Assembly (NCBI GenBank): GCA_030705945.1
Contig: JAUZPS010000092.1
Coordinates: 1 to 11,918, forward strand
Direction of reading: 5' to 3'
DNA length: 11,918 nt
Source of the DNA: Bacillota bacterium
GTDB taxonomy: Bacteria > Bacillota > Clostridia > Acetivibrionales > DSM-2933
The notes under the pieces are model-generated. The model saw only the letters and a program-made list of their open reading frames with translations, was not told the DNA's origin and ran no database searches. The position numbers and the translations under genes are program-made. Shown piece by piece: positions 1-6,442 of this stretch. How positions within the stretch are numbered: position 1 is the stretch's first letter; each line of letters begins with the position of its first letter.

Positions 1-405
1 GTTTAGGCCGCTTTTTAATGTATCCTCTAACATTAACTCAAAAGCGTAATTTAACAATGCGTCACCTGCAAGTATAGCAATTCCTTCACCATAAACTTTG
101 TGATTTGTAAGTCTTCCTCTCCTGTAATCATCATTGTCCATCGCTGGAAGATCATCATGTATCAGTGAATATGTATGAATCATCTCTATGCCTAAAGCAA
201 ATGAAATAACTTGATCAAATTCCCTTTCAAACAAGTCGCAAACAGCAAGGGACAGTACAGGTCTGATTCTTTTACCTCCAGCCATAAGACTGTAGTTCAT
301 AGCCTCATATACAGTCTTTTCAGGAGTATCTTTTATTTTTATTGCCTCTTCCAATGCAACATTTATTCTATCAAGATAGAGCTTGTATTTATTGTCAAAA
401 TCCAT
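1..405 (-). CDS. ispA: Farnesyl diphosphate synthase / short-chain polyprenyl synthase, 5' part only
   Basis: The first 135 residues are present and the gene runs off the left edge; the family is usually about 290-300 residues. It condenses isopentenyl diphosphate with allylic diphosphates to make farnesyl (or geranyl) diphosphate for undecaprenyl and quinone lipids in the cytoplasm. Visible family marks are the GGKRIRP substrate-binding segment (residues 43-49) and the first aspartate-rich motif, DDLPAMDND (residues 84-92), which binds magnesium and diphosphate, followed by RRGR. The ATG at 405 lies 4 bases past the xseB stop, and its ribosome binding site (GGAGGAG) lies inside the end of xseB, so the two are probably translationally coupled. 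xseB-ispA adjacency is standard in Bacillota. Product chain length cannot be fixed from the fragment. Confidence 0.95.
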   Translation of the reverse strand, partial: MDFDNKYKLYLDRINVALEEAIKIKDTPEKTVYEAMNYSLMAGGKRIRPVLSLAVCDLFEREFDQVISFALGIEMIHTYSLIHDDLPAMDNDDYRRGRLTNHKVYGEGIAILAGDALLNYAFELMLEDTLKSGLN

Positions 406-409
406 TATT

Positions 410-634
410 TTACTCCTCCATGAATCTTTTTTCCACAATTTCGCCATTCTCATTCTCTAAAAGTATGCTTATCTTTCTTTCCATTTCATCTAATTTATTA
501 TTACAATATTTAGTAATTTCTATTCCATTCTGAAAAGCTTCAAGAGATTCTTCCAAAGAAAGTTCTCCTCTTTCGAGCTTTTTAACTATAGCCTCTAATT
601 CTAATATGGCTTCTTCATAACTCTTGCCTTCCAT
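410..634 (-). CDS. xseB: Exodeoxyribonuclease VII small subunit
   Basis: A 74-residue protein starting MEGKSYEEAI with the typical XseB helical pattern: LEAIVKKLERGELSLEESL, then a run ending in the conserved FQNGIEI..YCNNKLDE-type segment. Several XseB copies bind one XseA to form exonuclease VII, which degrades single-stranded DNA from both ends. The frame extends upstream to an ATG at 676, but that start has no good ribosome binding site. The ATG at 634 has AGGAGG at a spacing of about 7 bases (641-647), and it gives the normal XseB length, so I place the start there. The longer form would add 14 residues and overlap the preceding gene by 4 bases. It lies in the same operon as the gene at 673 and as ispA. 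Confidence 0.93.
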   Translation of the reverse strand: MEGKSYEEAILELEAIVKKLERGELSLEESLEAFQNGIEITKYCNNKLDEMERKISILLENENGEIVEKRFMEE

Positions 635-672
635 GTCCTTGCCTCCTGATCTTAATACGACATTTATTTTCT

Positions 673-978
673 TCATTTCATTATCATATCCGGATGAATA
701 TTATTGTATTTTTTAAATGTATATGGCTTAGCTATCATTTGGGCAATGGCTTCCTTCCATTTTTTAAAATGCTCTGTTTCCCTATGTTTTAATTGATCAT
801 CGCTTGATATATATATTTCTTCAAGCATGAACTCAGAAGGCTCATCTTGTTGTTGTAGAACATCAAATCGAACTATCCCTGATTCTGCCAAACTTCTTTG
901 AGCATTTTCAATTGTTGCTTCCCTGAACTCTAAAATATACTCTTCTTTTACACTTATAAAAACATGAACTATATGCAT
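673..978 (-). CDS. Antibiotic biosynthesis monooxygenase (ABM)-fold protein, YgiN/LsrG-like
   Basis: A 101-residue protein of the dimeric ferredoxin-like ABM family, annotated in databases as putative quinol monooxygenase or, for close relatives, LsrG-type isomerase. Supporting features are an N-terminal beta strand (MHIVHVFISV), a first helix, then GIVRFDVLQQ (residues 34-43), a strand with FMLEEIY (50-56), and the family's H..TEHFKKW segment (65-74). Overall architecture and length match the family. The real substrate cannot be told from sequence. The ATG has AGGAGA about 8 bases upstream. The gene lies between xseA and xseB, which are usually adjacent, with 153 bases upstream and 38 bases to the RBS-supported xseB start. 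That upstream gap holds a family C repeat. Confidence 0.75.
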   Translation of the reverse strand: MHIVHVFISVKEEYILEFREATIENAQRSLAESGIVRFDVLQQQDEPSEFMLEEIYISSDDQLKHRETEHFKKWKEAIAQMIAKPYTFKKYNNIHPDMIMK

Positions 979-1030
979 AATTATTTCTCCTAATATTTAA
1001 ATTCGTATTATCTCATGTATATATTTTCGA

Positions 1031-1071
1031 ATATAAAAAATGGATGTAAAATGTTTATTGCAAAATATATA
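1031..1071. repeat. Family C short intergenic repeat, copy 1
   Basis: A 41-base AT-rich stretch whose core ATGTAAAATGTTTATT recurs at 3903-3942. The two copies differ by one inserted base and one substitution over about 40 bases. It lies about 60 bases downstream of the xseA stop and upstream of the ABM-fold gene. I see no coding capacity and no clear dyad; its function is unknown. Confidence 0.6.
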
Positions 1072-1131
1072 ATTAAATTATTAGATATTTTTCACTTTAG
1101 GTATAATATAAAGGTTTAAAGTTTTGTATCT

Positions 1132-2322
1132 TTATTCTACTTTACATTCAATAATTCCATCTCTTACGTTAATCTCCAGATCTGTTCCTTTATGAACATC
1201 CTTTATTGATTGAACAACCCTCTCTTGTCCTTTAAATTTTACAATACTGTATCCCCTTGCCATGACAGTGAGAGGACTTAGCGCGTCAAGTTTTCCAGCC
1301 AAAACAGCAAATCGGTTCCTGTAATTAACGAAATTCATCTGCAGGGCTTTAAGTAAATATTTTTGCAGCGAATCCATTCTCATTCTTTCCTGATATATCC
1401 TATCAAATGGTTGTTTGAATGCAACGCTTTCAGTTGCCCGTTCCAAACGGTTTCTCTGCATGATAAGGTTTTTGTTAAGGGAATTTGCAAGCCTTATCTT
1501 TAAGCTTTCCAGTCCGTTTTGAAGAGCAATTTTCTCAGGAATAACGATTTCAGCTGCCGCAGAAGGCGTAGGAGCTCTTAAATCCGCTACAAAATCAGAT
1601 ATAGTATAGTCCGTCTCATGACCTACCGCAGAAATTATAGGTATTATTGACTGGGAAATGCTTCTTGCAACAATTTCTTCGTTAAAAGCCCAAAGCTCTT
1701 CTAATGAACCTCCGCCCCTTGCCAATATTATGACGTCTACGCAATTTAACTCATTTAGTCTGGCTATTGCTTCAGATATCTGCATTGCCGCAGTCTCCCC
1801 CTGAACTGCTACGGGAAAAACTTTAATATGCAGATTGGAAAATCTCCGCTCAAGTATATTTATTATATCTCTGATCACAGATCCTGTTGATGATGTTACA
1901 ACCCCTATCGATTTAGGCAACAGCGGGAGAGGCTTTTTGCGCCGTTTATCAAATAAACCTTCATTTTCTAATTTTTGTTTCAGCTGTTCATAAGCAAGGT
2001 GAAGAGCTCCTATACCATCTGGCTGCATAGACTCTGCATATAGTTGGTATTGGCCGTCTCTCTCAAAAACCGAAACGTAACCTCCGATTATTACTTTCAT
2101 GCCGTTATCGGGATCAAACTTCAATGCGCTGTTATGAGTTCTGAACATGACGCATTTTATTATACTTGTTTCATCCTTTAAAGTAAAATACATGTGCCCT
2201 GAGTAATGATTTTTATAGTTTGAAATTTCTCCTCTTACAAGAAGACTTGAAAGTATAATATCTTTAGAAATAATGTTCTTTAAATGCTTATTTATCTCAG
2301 TCACGGTCAGAATACGACTCAT
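1132..2322 (-). CDS. xseA: Exodeoxyribonuclease VII large subunit
   Basis: A 396-residue catalytic subunit of exonuclease VII, which cuts single-stranded DNA processively in both directions and works with XseB. The N-terminal OB-fold spans about residues 5-100 (LLVRGEISNYK, then HMYFTLKDE). The nuclease core contains PKSIGVVTSSTGSVIRDI (136-153), ILARGGGSLEELWAFN (199-214) and SAVGHETDYTISDFVADLRA (231-250), followed by PTPSAAAE. A long helical region and the family's C-terminal LDALSPLTVMARGYS (346-359) follow. The frame is open to 2382, but I choose the ATG at 2322 because GGAGG lies just upstream (2326-2331) and the protein then begins MSRILTVTEINKHLK, as is typical. It is downstream of nusB; the gap of about 100 bases holds a perfect 11-bp hairpin. 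Confidence 0.96.
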   Translation of the reverse strand: MSRILTVTEINKHLKNIISKDIILSSLLVRGEISNYKNHYSGHMYFTLKDETSIIKCVMFRTHNSALKFDPDNGMKVIIGGYVSVFERDGQYQLYAESMQPDGIGALHLAYEQLKQKLENEGLFDKRRKKPLPLLPKSIGVVTSSTGSVIRDIINILERRFSNLHIKVFPVAVQGETAAMQISEAIARLNELNCVDVIILARGGGSLEELWAFNEEIVARSISQSIIPIISAVGHETDYTISDFVADLRAPTPSAAAEIVIPEKIALQNGLESLKIRLANSLNKNLIMQRNRLERATESVAFKQPFDRIYQERMRMDSLQKYLLKALQMNFVNYRNRFAVLAGKLDALSPLTVMARGYSIVKFKGQERVVQSIKDVHKGTDLEINVRDGIIECKVE

Positions 2323-2374
2323 AAAGCCTCCAAACCAATAATTTATCTTTAATTGCCAATTTCCAGACATATAA

Positions 2375-2411
2375 ATTAACACACAACCTCAAAAATGGAA
2401 TGTGTGTTAAT
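2375..2411 (-). other. Intercistronic stem-loop between nusB and xseA
   Basis: ATTAACACACA at 2375-2385 and TGTGTGTTAAT at 2401-2411 are perfect inverted repeats of 11 bp with a 15-base loop. No U-tract follows on the minus strand, so it is not a standard intrinsic terminator. It could be an mRNA-processing or stability hairpin, or a protein-binding dyad. The dyad is certain; the function is not. Confidence 0.6.
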
Positions 2412-2426
2412 AGAATCCCAAAATAT

Positions 2427-2852
2427 TTATTCTTTTGAACCTTCCGCAGGTATGGCGGAAGCTCGCGATACTTTACCCAAAATACCATTTACAAAGGCTC
2501 CGGCATCTTCGTTGCTATATTTCTTTGCCAGTTCAACCGCTTCGTTAATAGAAACATTGAAGGGAATATCTTCCCTGAAGTTCATTTCATAAATACTTAG
2601 TCTTAAAATGGATAAATCAACTTTTGATATTCTATTGATTTTCCAACCCTTTGCATGCATTTCTACCAATTTATCAATATCTTCAAGCTTTTTATGAACT
2701 CCATCGATGACTTCATTAATGTAAACACGGTCATTCTCGGTGAATTCTTCTTCCTCTAGCGTATACTGTATCTGCTGCTCTCTATCGTCTTTCTGTATTT
2801 CCAACTGGTATAAGAGCTTCATTGCAGTCTCTCGGGCTGCTCTTCGTCCCAT
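2427..2852 (-). CDS. nusB: Transcription antitermination factor NusB
   Basis: A 141-residue all-helical protein of the usual NusB length. It begins MGRRAARETAMKLLYQLE, the classic N-terminal arginine-rich helix that contacts boxA RNA. The family core GWKINRISKVDLSILRLSIYE (about residues 69-89) and the C-terminal signature PFNVSINEAVELAKKYSNEDAGAFVNGILGK are both present. NusB with NusE (ribosomal protein S10) binds boxA and supports rRNA antitermination. The ATG has GGAGG 9 bases upstream. It lies 72 bases after the DUF2273 gene and is followed by xseA; nusB-xseA-xseB-ispA is a widely conserved clostridial order. Confidence 0.97.
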   Translation of the reverse strand: MGRRAARETAMKLLYQLEIQKDDREQQIQYTLEEEEFTENDRVYINEVIDGVHKKLEDIDKLVEMHAKGWKINRISKVDLSILRLSIYEMNFREDIPFNVSINEAVELAKKYSNEDAGAFVNGILGKVSRASAIPAEGSKE

Positions 2853-2924
2853 TAAATATTACCTCCAAACAAGCTTCTGTATATTAGATTGGGATTATTA
2901 TTCCCTAACATTCCATCACATTTG

Positions 2925-3155
2925 TCATCTGATTGTTCCTGGCGGAAAAATCTTATCAATTAGTTTTTTTATATAATCTTTATCAACGCTAATCACTTTA
3001 CCAATATAATAACCTACAGCCATACAAATTACAATAAAAATAAACTTGATTAACCCGATAATAAGAATTGCTATTGCTATCAAGAGGCCTATTAGAGCTC
3101 CATTAACTCCACCTTTGTGAGAATTATAAAAACTGTATATTTTGTCTTTATCCAT
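2925..3155 (-). CDS. Small DUF2273-type membrane protein
   Basis: A 76-residue protein with a short basic N-terminus containing HKGG, then two closely spaced hydrophobic segments (about residues 18-35 and 37-52: ALIGLLIAIAILIIGLIKF and FIVICMAVGYYIGK), then a charged tail ending PPGTIR. Length, the GG.nGALIGLLIA start and the GYYIGK end fit DUF2273, a family found beside Asp23 and AmaP genes. No biochemical role is established. GGAGGC about 7 bases before the ATG supports the start. It begins 17 bases after the amaP stop, so the two are likely cotranscribed. Confidence 0.85.
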   Translation of the reverse strand: MDKDKIYSFYNSHKGGVNGALIGLLIAIAILIIGLIKFIFIVICMAVGYYIGKVISVDKDYIKKLIDKIFPPGTIR

Positions 3156-3172
3156 AGAATCTGCCTCCAGGT

Positions 3173-3727
3173 CTATTCAACTCTGTTTTTATTATACCCT
3201 ATAAATATATTATCGACTACAACTTTCACTTCAGTAACCCTTATTCCTGAAGTATCTTCCACGGTTTTCTTTACCTTAACCTGAACATCCTCGGAAAGTG
3301 TAGGTATATTTACATCGGATAAAACAACTGCTTTTATAATTACGGTAACTCCTTCCATACCCTTAATAACACTTGCTTTTGCTTCTTTTATTCCTGAAAG
3401 CCTTTTTGTAGCAGCTAAAGCTATACTTTCTATAGAGTTCAGTGAGACTTTTATCTCACCTATTTCTGTTTTTTTGCTAACCGCTCTTTTATCTGCATCA
3501 TCATTTGTTCCGGATAACAACAGGATAACGCTGATTGCAAGTCCAACCAACCCAACAAATAATATTATAAATCGGCATATATTATTTGTAAAAACAGAAG
3601 AAGATATGTAACCTGTCAGGCTTTCAAACGAGTCCGGCATGAATGTCAAAAACAAAGCTGCCATGGTAAAAATAATTATTATAACATAATATGTACCTAA
3701 TATTATCCGTTTCAAAGAACTGTTCAT
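3173..3727 (-). CDS. amaP: Alkaline shock response membrane anchor protein AmaP
   Basis: A 184-residue protein with two N-terminal transmembrane helices (about residues 8-30 and 48-71), followed by a soluble alpha-beta domain similar to Asp23 (about 82-180: IGEIKVSLNSIESIALAA, KASVIKG.EGVTVIIKAVV, VKKTVEDTSGIRVTEVKVVVDNI). In Staphylococcus aureus AmaP tethers Asp23 to the membrane; the same partnership is inferred here because an Asp23 gene lies just upstream. The frame is open to an ATG at 3763, but that start is preceded only by A/T runs. The ATG at 3727 has GAGGAGG 11 bases upstream, a slightly long but strong site, and gives MNSSLKRIILG. I prefer it with moderate certainty. Confidence 0.87.
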   Translation of the reverse strand: MNSSLKRIILGTYYVIIIIFTMAALFLTFMPDSFESLTGYISSSVFTNNICRFIILFVGLVGLAISVILLLSGTNDDADKRAVSKKTEIGEIKVSLNSIESIALAATKRLSGIKEAKASVIKGMEGVTVIIKAVVLSDVNIPTLSEDVQVKVKKTVEDTSGIRVTEVKVVVDNIFIGYNKNRVE

Positions 3728-3777
3728 ATTTGCGTAAGCCTCCTCATTTGTTATATCTTTCATTATATTTTATTTTT

Positions 3778-3808
3778 TTAAAAAAATAAACCCTAATGGG
3801 GTTATTAT
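3778..3808 (-). terminator. Probable intrinsic terminator after the Asp23 gene
   Basis: Read on the minus strand, AATAACCCC-ATTA-GGGTTTATT forms a short stem with one bulged base, followed directly by seven T residues. It lies between the Asp23 stop and the amaP start. The stem is short, so partial read-through into amaP is likely. If real, it would split Asp23 from the amaP-nusB-xseA transcript. Confidence 0.4.
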
Positions 3809-3902
3809 TTTGTAAAGTTTCAAAATTAAACATTTTTTTAGCTACAAAATCAACACTTATTAATCACTTTTAATATAAGTTTATTTATAAAAAAATATTG
3901 CT

Positions 3903-3942
3903 ATATAAAAAATGATGTAAAATGTTTATTTCAAAATATATA
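3903..3942. repeat. Family C short intergenic repeat, copy 2
   Basis: The second copy of the element at 1031-1071, nearly identical over 40 bases with one deletion and one substitution. It starts 3 bases beyond the Asp23 stop on its 3' side. As with copy 1, it lies in the 3' flank of a minus-strand gene. Its role is unknown. Confidence 0.6.
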
Positions 3943-3945
3943 GAT

Positions 3946-4350
3946 TTATTTCACCTTACTAAATTCCTCACCGGAATCTTTCTTATTTTCTTTATCAAAA
4001 TTAACTCCTTGAATATGGATATTTACTTCTATGACATCTAAACCGGTCATAGTCTCAACTGATTTTTTAACTCTCTCCTGGATATCCCAAGATACATCGG
4101 GTATCCGGCATCCATAATCAATAATAATATAAAGGTCAATAGCCGCTTCTTTTTCTCCGACCTCAACCTTAACACCCTTAGAAAGGTTTTTTCTTCCAAG
4201 CATCTCAACAATTTCACCGGCAATACCACCACTCATGCCTGCGACTCCAGGTACTTCCATTGCGGCAATTCCAGCAATTATTGCAACTACCTCATCGGTA
4301 ATTTTAACTGTTCCCAGGTCACTTAAAAGCTCATGATTAATTTCCTCCAC
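3946..4350 (-). CDS. Asp23/Gls24 family envelope stress protein
   Basis: A 134-residue protein of the Asp23/Gls24 family (formerly DUF322). The core includes LGTVKITDEVVAIIAGIAAMEVPGVAGM (about residues 12-39), then GVKVEVGEKEAAIDLYIIIDYGCRIPDVSWDIQERVKKSVETMTGLDVIEVNIHIQGV, which covers the whole domain. Asp23 proteins are abundant cytoplasmic proteins recruited to the membrane by AmaP and linked to cell-envelope homeostasis. The start is a GTG at 4350 with GGGAGGG 6 bases upstream; the ATG 16 bases inside is in another frame. It sits between spoIIIAH and amaP, a usual clostridial position. The 144 bases upstream to family B copy 1 show no convincing promoter. Confidence 0.92.
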   Translation of the reverse strand: MEEINHELLSDLGTVKITDEVVAIIAGIAAMEVPGVAGMSGGIAGEIVEMLGRKNLSKGVKVEVGEKEAAIDLYIIIDYGCRIPDVSWDIQERVKKSVETMTGLDVIEVNIHIQGVNFDKENKKDSGEEFSKVK

Positions 4351-4494
4351 TAAAATCCCTCCCGCCTGGAGTATAAATAACTATTCTCTGAAAAAAAGTA
4401 AGCATCTCAGATTTTTCTGACCGTAGACCAATTTTCAAAAAATAGTTTTCCTCTATTTACCGCAATGATCCAGGTTGCATAGATGAACGTTATA

Positions 4495-4695
4495 GATAAC
4501 CAACTGTAAAGTTTTATATCAGTTCGCTTTGAAAAGCCCTTTTTCGGCTATTTGGCTAAACATATTAAAAGTGATTGATCTTTCACATTTGCCTATTACA
4601 AAATAACGTTAAAACGTTCGTTATTTTGTAATAGGCAAATGCAAGATTAACAGCGCTTTTAATTTAGTATAAAACTAATTATACATTTGGTTATC
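4495..4695. repeat. Family B modular inverted-repeat element, copy 1 (longest)
   Basis: This 201-bp non-coding element lies between spoIIIAH and the Asp23 gene. Its ends are inverted repeats: GATAACCAACTGTA at the left and TACATTTGGTTATC at the right. Inside, the core GTTCGCTTTGAAAAGCC (from 4522) is shared with the copies at 11440 and 11698 and can form a small GAAAA/TTTTC hairpin. A perfect 23-bp palindrome follows: arms 4586-4608 and 4619-4641, with a 10-base loop. Imperfect pairing extends further outward (AAAAGTG with CGCTTTT). The layout resembles a miniature inverted-repeat transposable element or large hairpin repeat. The rest of the gap (4351-4494 and 4696-4812) shows nothing I can identify. 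Confidence 0.75.
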
Positions 4696-4812
4696 TCAAG
4701 TAAGGCTCAATAAATCCGGATGAACTCTGCTACTTGGCAGCGGTATTAACGACTTATTAGGAGTTAATTATATCATTATAAATAAGTATTATCAATATCA
4801 GGCAGTTTAATG

Positions 4813-5529
4813 CTAAAATTTATTTTTTATTCTTATCTTATCAATATCCAGGTTAGCCTGTCTTGATACTATATCGTAAATTTGCGCGGTTTGAGCTGAA
4901 GTAAGGTTTGGCGCTTTGATCACTATATCAACGCTGTCATCATCTGCAAAAAAAGCCAGTACATCGCTAAATCCTTTTTCTTTTATCAAGTTTTCTATTC
5001 TCATTTCCTTGTCAGAACTTTCTACCATCTTAGTAATTTTATCCAAAGCTTTTGTTTTCGCTTCCTTTGTCGAATTAGGATCCTCGGCAATCGCTTTCAA
5101 AGTATCATTGCTCCTTCCTCTGCTAACCTCTTTTTCTAGCTTCGCCTGTGAAAAATATTCATTTGCTTCTTTTGAAGCATCCATATTAGTAAGTGATTTG
5201 TTGTCTGAACTGTCTTTATTATCTTTATTATCCTTGTTGTCTTTATTTTTGTTGCTGTCCGTGTTATCTTTGCTATCCTTATTGCTACTGCTGTCTTTAT
5301 CACTGCTTGACTTGCTATCTTTACTGTCCCCCTGTTTCTTATCTACCTTGCTATCGTCAGAAGTAGCAGAATAATCGCTATCTACGTAAACTGCTTCGCC
5401 AAGCTTTGCGTTATCACTGCTGTTCGTGGTTAATTTCTCTTTATTGTGGGTATATTGGAGATACCCTGCCACAATCAACATAAAAACTAAAGATAAGACT
5501 ACAATCTGTTTTCTTTTAAAAACCATCAT
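4813..5529 (-). CDS. spoIIIAH: Stage III sporulation protein AH
   Basis: A 238-residue mother-cell membrane protein of the SpoIIIA-SpoIIQ channel; its periplasmic YscJ/FliF-like domain pairs with forespore SpoIIQ across the intermembrane space. One N-terminal transmembrane helix (about residues 8-24) follows a basic start. A low-complexity Asp/Lys/Ser/Asn linker covers about residues 58-112, including a triple DNK. The conserved domain then runs from EANEYF (121) to the end (RIENLIKEKGFSDVLAFF, then VDIVIKAPNLTSAQTAQIYDIV). It is longer than Bacillus SpoIIIAH (about 218 residues) because of the linker. The frame is open to 5568, but GGGGG is 7 bases before the ATG at 5529, giving MMVFKRKQIV. 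It is the last gene of the spoIIIA set, 169 bases after spoIIIAG. Confidence 0.94.
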   Translation of the reverse strand: MMVFKRKQIVVLSLVFMLIVAGYLQYTHNKEKLTTNSSDNAKLGEAVYVDSDYSATSDDSKVDKKQGDSKDSKSSSDKDSSSNKDSKDNTDSNKNKDNKDNKDNKDSSDNKSLTNMDASKEANEYFSQAKLEKEVSRGRSNDTLKAIAEDPNSTKEAKTKALDKITKMVESSDKEMRIENLIKEKGFSDVLAFFADDDSVDIVIKAPNLTSAQTAQIYDIVSRQANLDIDKIRIKNKF

Positions 5530-5698
5530 TAGAAAGCCCCCTTTTACTAAATCTAATAGTATATACAATAAAATTTATTCTTGTCATTCTAATTTATATT
5601 CATATATGTACAAATTTATAATAAAAATATTTAATATTAAAAAGCAATTTATGTTGAAGCATAATTTTAAAATAATCAGGCTTGCTCTTATAGATATA

Positions 5699-6322
5699 TT
5701 ATTTAGAACTTCTTTCCAACACCTCAACTTTATGCAGCGGAACATCAAGAAGCACCTGTACCGCTCTGAAAATTCTTTCCTTGACGATCGGATCTGAAGA
5801 CCCATCTGCTACAACGACTACACCTTTTACCTGAGGTAATAGTTCTTTTAATACTATTGCCTTTTTGCTGCCCCCTTGCTCCTCAAATGTCACCTTGTTC
5901 TCATTGTCATTTTGCATAACGCTTCTGGTCCCTCCCCCTGAGTCCTTCTCCTGGGTTTCATTATCATTATTTTTAGTGTCATAAGCTGGAACAATCTCTT
6001 TACCTGAAACATAAGTAATCATTACATCAACCTTTCCAGCCCCTTTAATCTTTTCCAGCAATTCCTCAAGCTTCATTTCATTTACGTCTTTCTCCTCCGT
6101 TGTCGTTTTTGCAGCTGTTTCTATACTTGCAGAACTTGTGGTTTGTTTTGAATTGATCTGGTTTTTATCAGGCTCTTTATTAGGTTCATTATTTTTAAAT
6201 AAAGATCCTCCGGCTATAATTGCAATAATTCCAATAATAATTACAATAACTGAATTTTCAATTATCTTTTTTTTGTTATTGCTTTGAAATAATTTTTCAA
6301 AAAATTCTTTGAATTTTAACAT
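5699..6322 (-). CDS. spoIIIAG: Stage III sporulation protein AG
   Basis: A 207-residue ring-forming component of the SpoIIIA-SpoIIQ channel. There is one transmembrane helix (about residues 23-40, NSVIVIIIGIIAIIAGG), a Thr/Ser/Asn/Lys-rich linker (43-80), and a YscJ-like ring-building domain: MKLEELLEKIKGAGKVDVMITY (83-104), an inserted polar stretch (112-145), then KKAIVLKELLPQVKGVVVVADGSSDP (153-178) and VQVLLDVPLHKVEVLE. The polar insertion matches the beta-triangle region known in Bacillus SpoIIIAG. The ATG has AGGAGAGG close upstream. The gap to spoIIIAF is almost entirely family A copy 1. The 169 bases downstream before spoIIIAH are AT-rich, with nothing recognisable. Confidence 0.95.
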   Translation of the reverse strand: MLKFKEFFEKLFQSNNKKKIIENSVIVIIIGIIAIIAGGSLFKNNEPNKEPDKNQINSKQTTSSASIETAAKTTTEEKDVNEMKLEELLEKIKGAGKVDVMITYVSGKEIVPAYDTKNNDNETQEKDSGGGTRSVMQNDNENKVTFEEQGGSKKAIVLKELLPQVKGVVVVADGSSDPIVKERIFRAVQVLLDVPLHKVEVLERSSK

Positions 6323-6336
6323 ATTCCTCTCCTATT

Positions 6337-6442
6337 TAGGGCGTTTCAAAAAATTCCTTGTTCAGGTTTTGTATGATGAAACACCATTATATCAAGTTTT
6401 TGAAACGCCCAGTATACAAGTCTTCTTTTTGATACTGCCTTA
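6337..6442. repeat. Family A inverted-repeat element, copy 1
   Basis: The hairpin portion spans 6339-6410: GGGCGTTTCAAAAA at the left and its exact complement TTTTTGAAACGCCC at the right, with a short extra CTTG/CAAG pairing inside. A conserved tail of about 32 bases follows, ending GATACTGCCTTA, and matches the tails of the copies at 8508 and 10542. The element fills nearly the whole spoIIIAF-spoIIIAG gap. Its last three bases are the complement of the spoIIIAF TAA stop. Non-coding. Confidence 0.8.

Noticed and set aside
2881..2912. Small GGGA/TCCC dyad between the DUF2273 gene and nusB
   Set aside because: Only 4 bp of stem with no U-tract; it is within chance expectation in such sequence.
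4916..5374. A 152-residue plus-strand reading frame rich in Leu and Ser
   Set aside because: It is antisense to the Asp/Lys/Ser-rich linker of spoIIIAH; its repeats simply mirror that linker, and it has no ribosome binding site.
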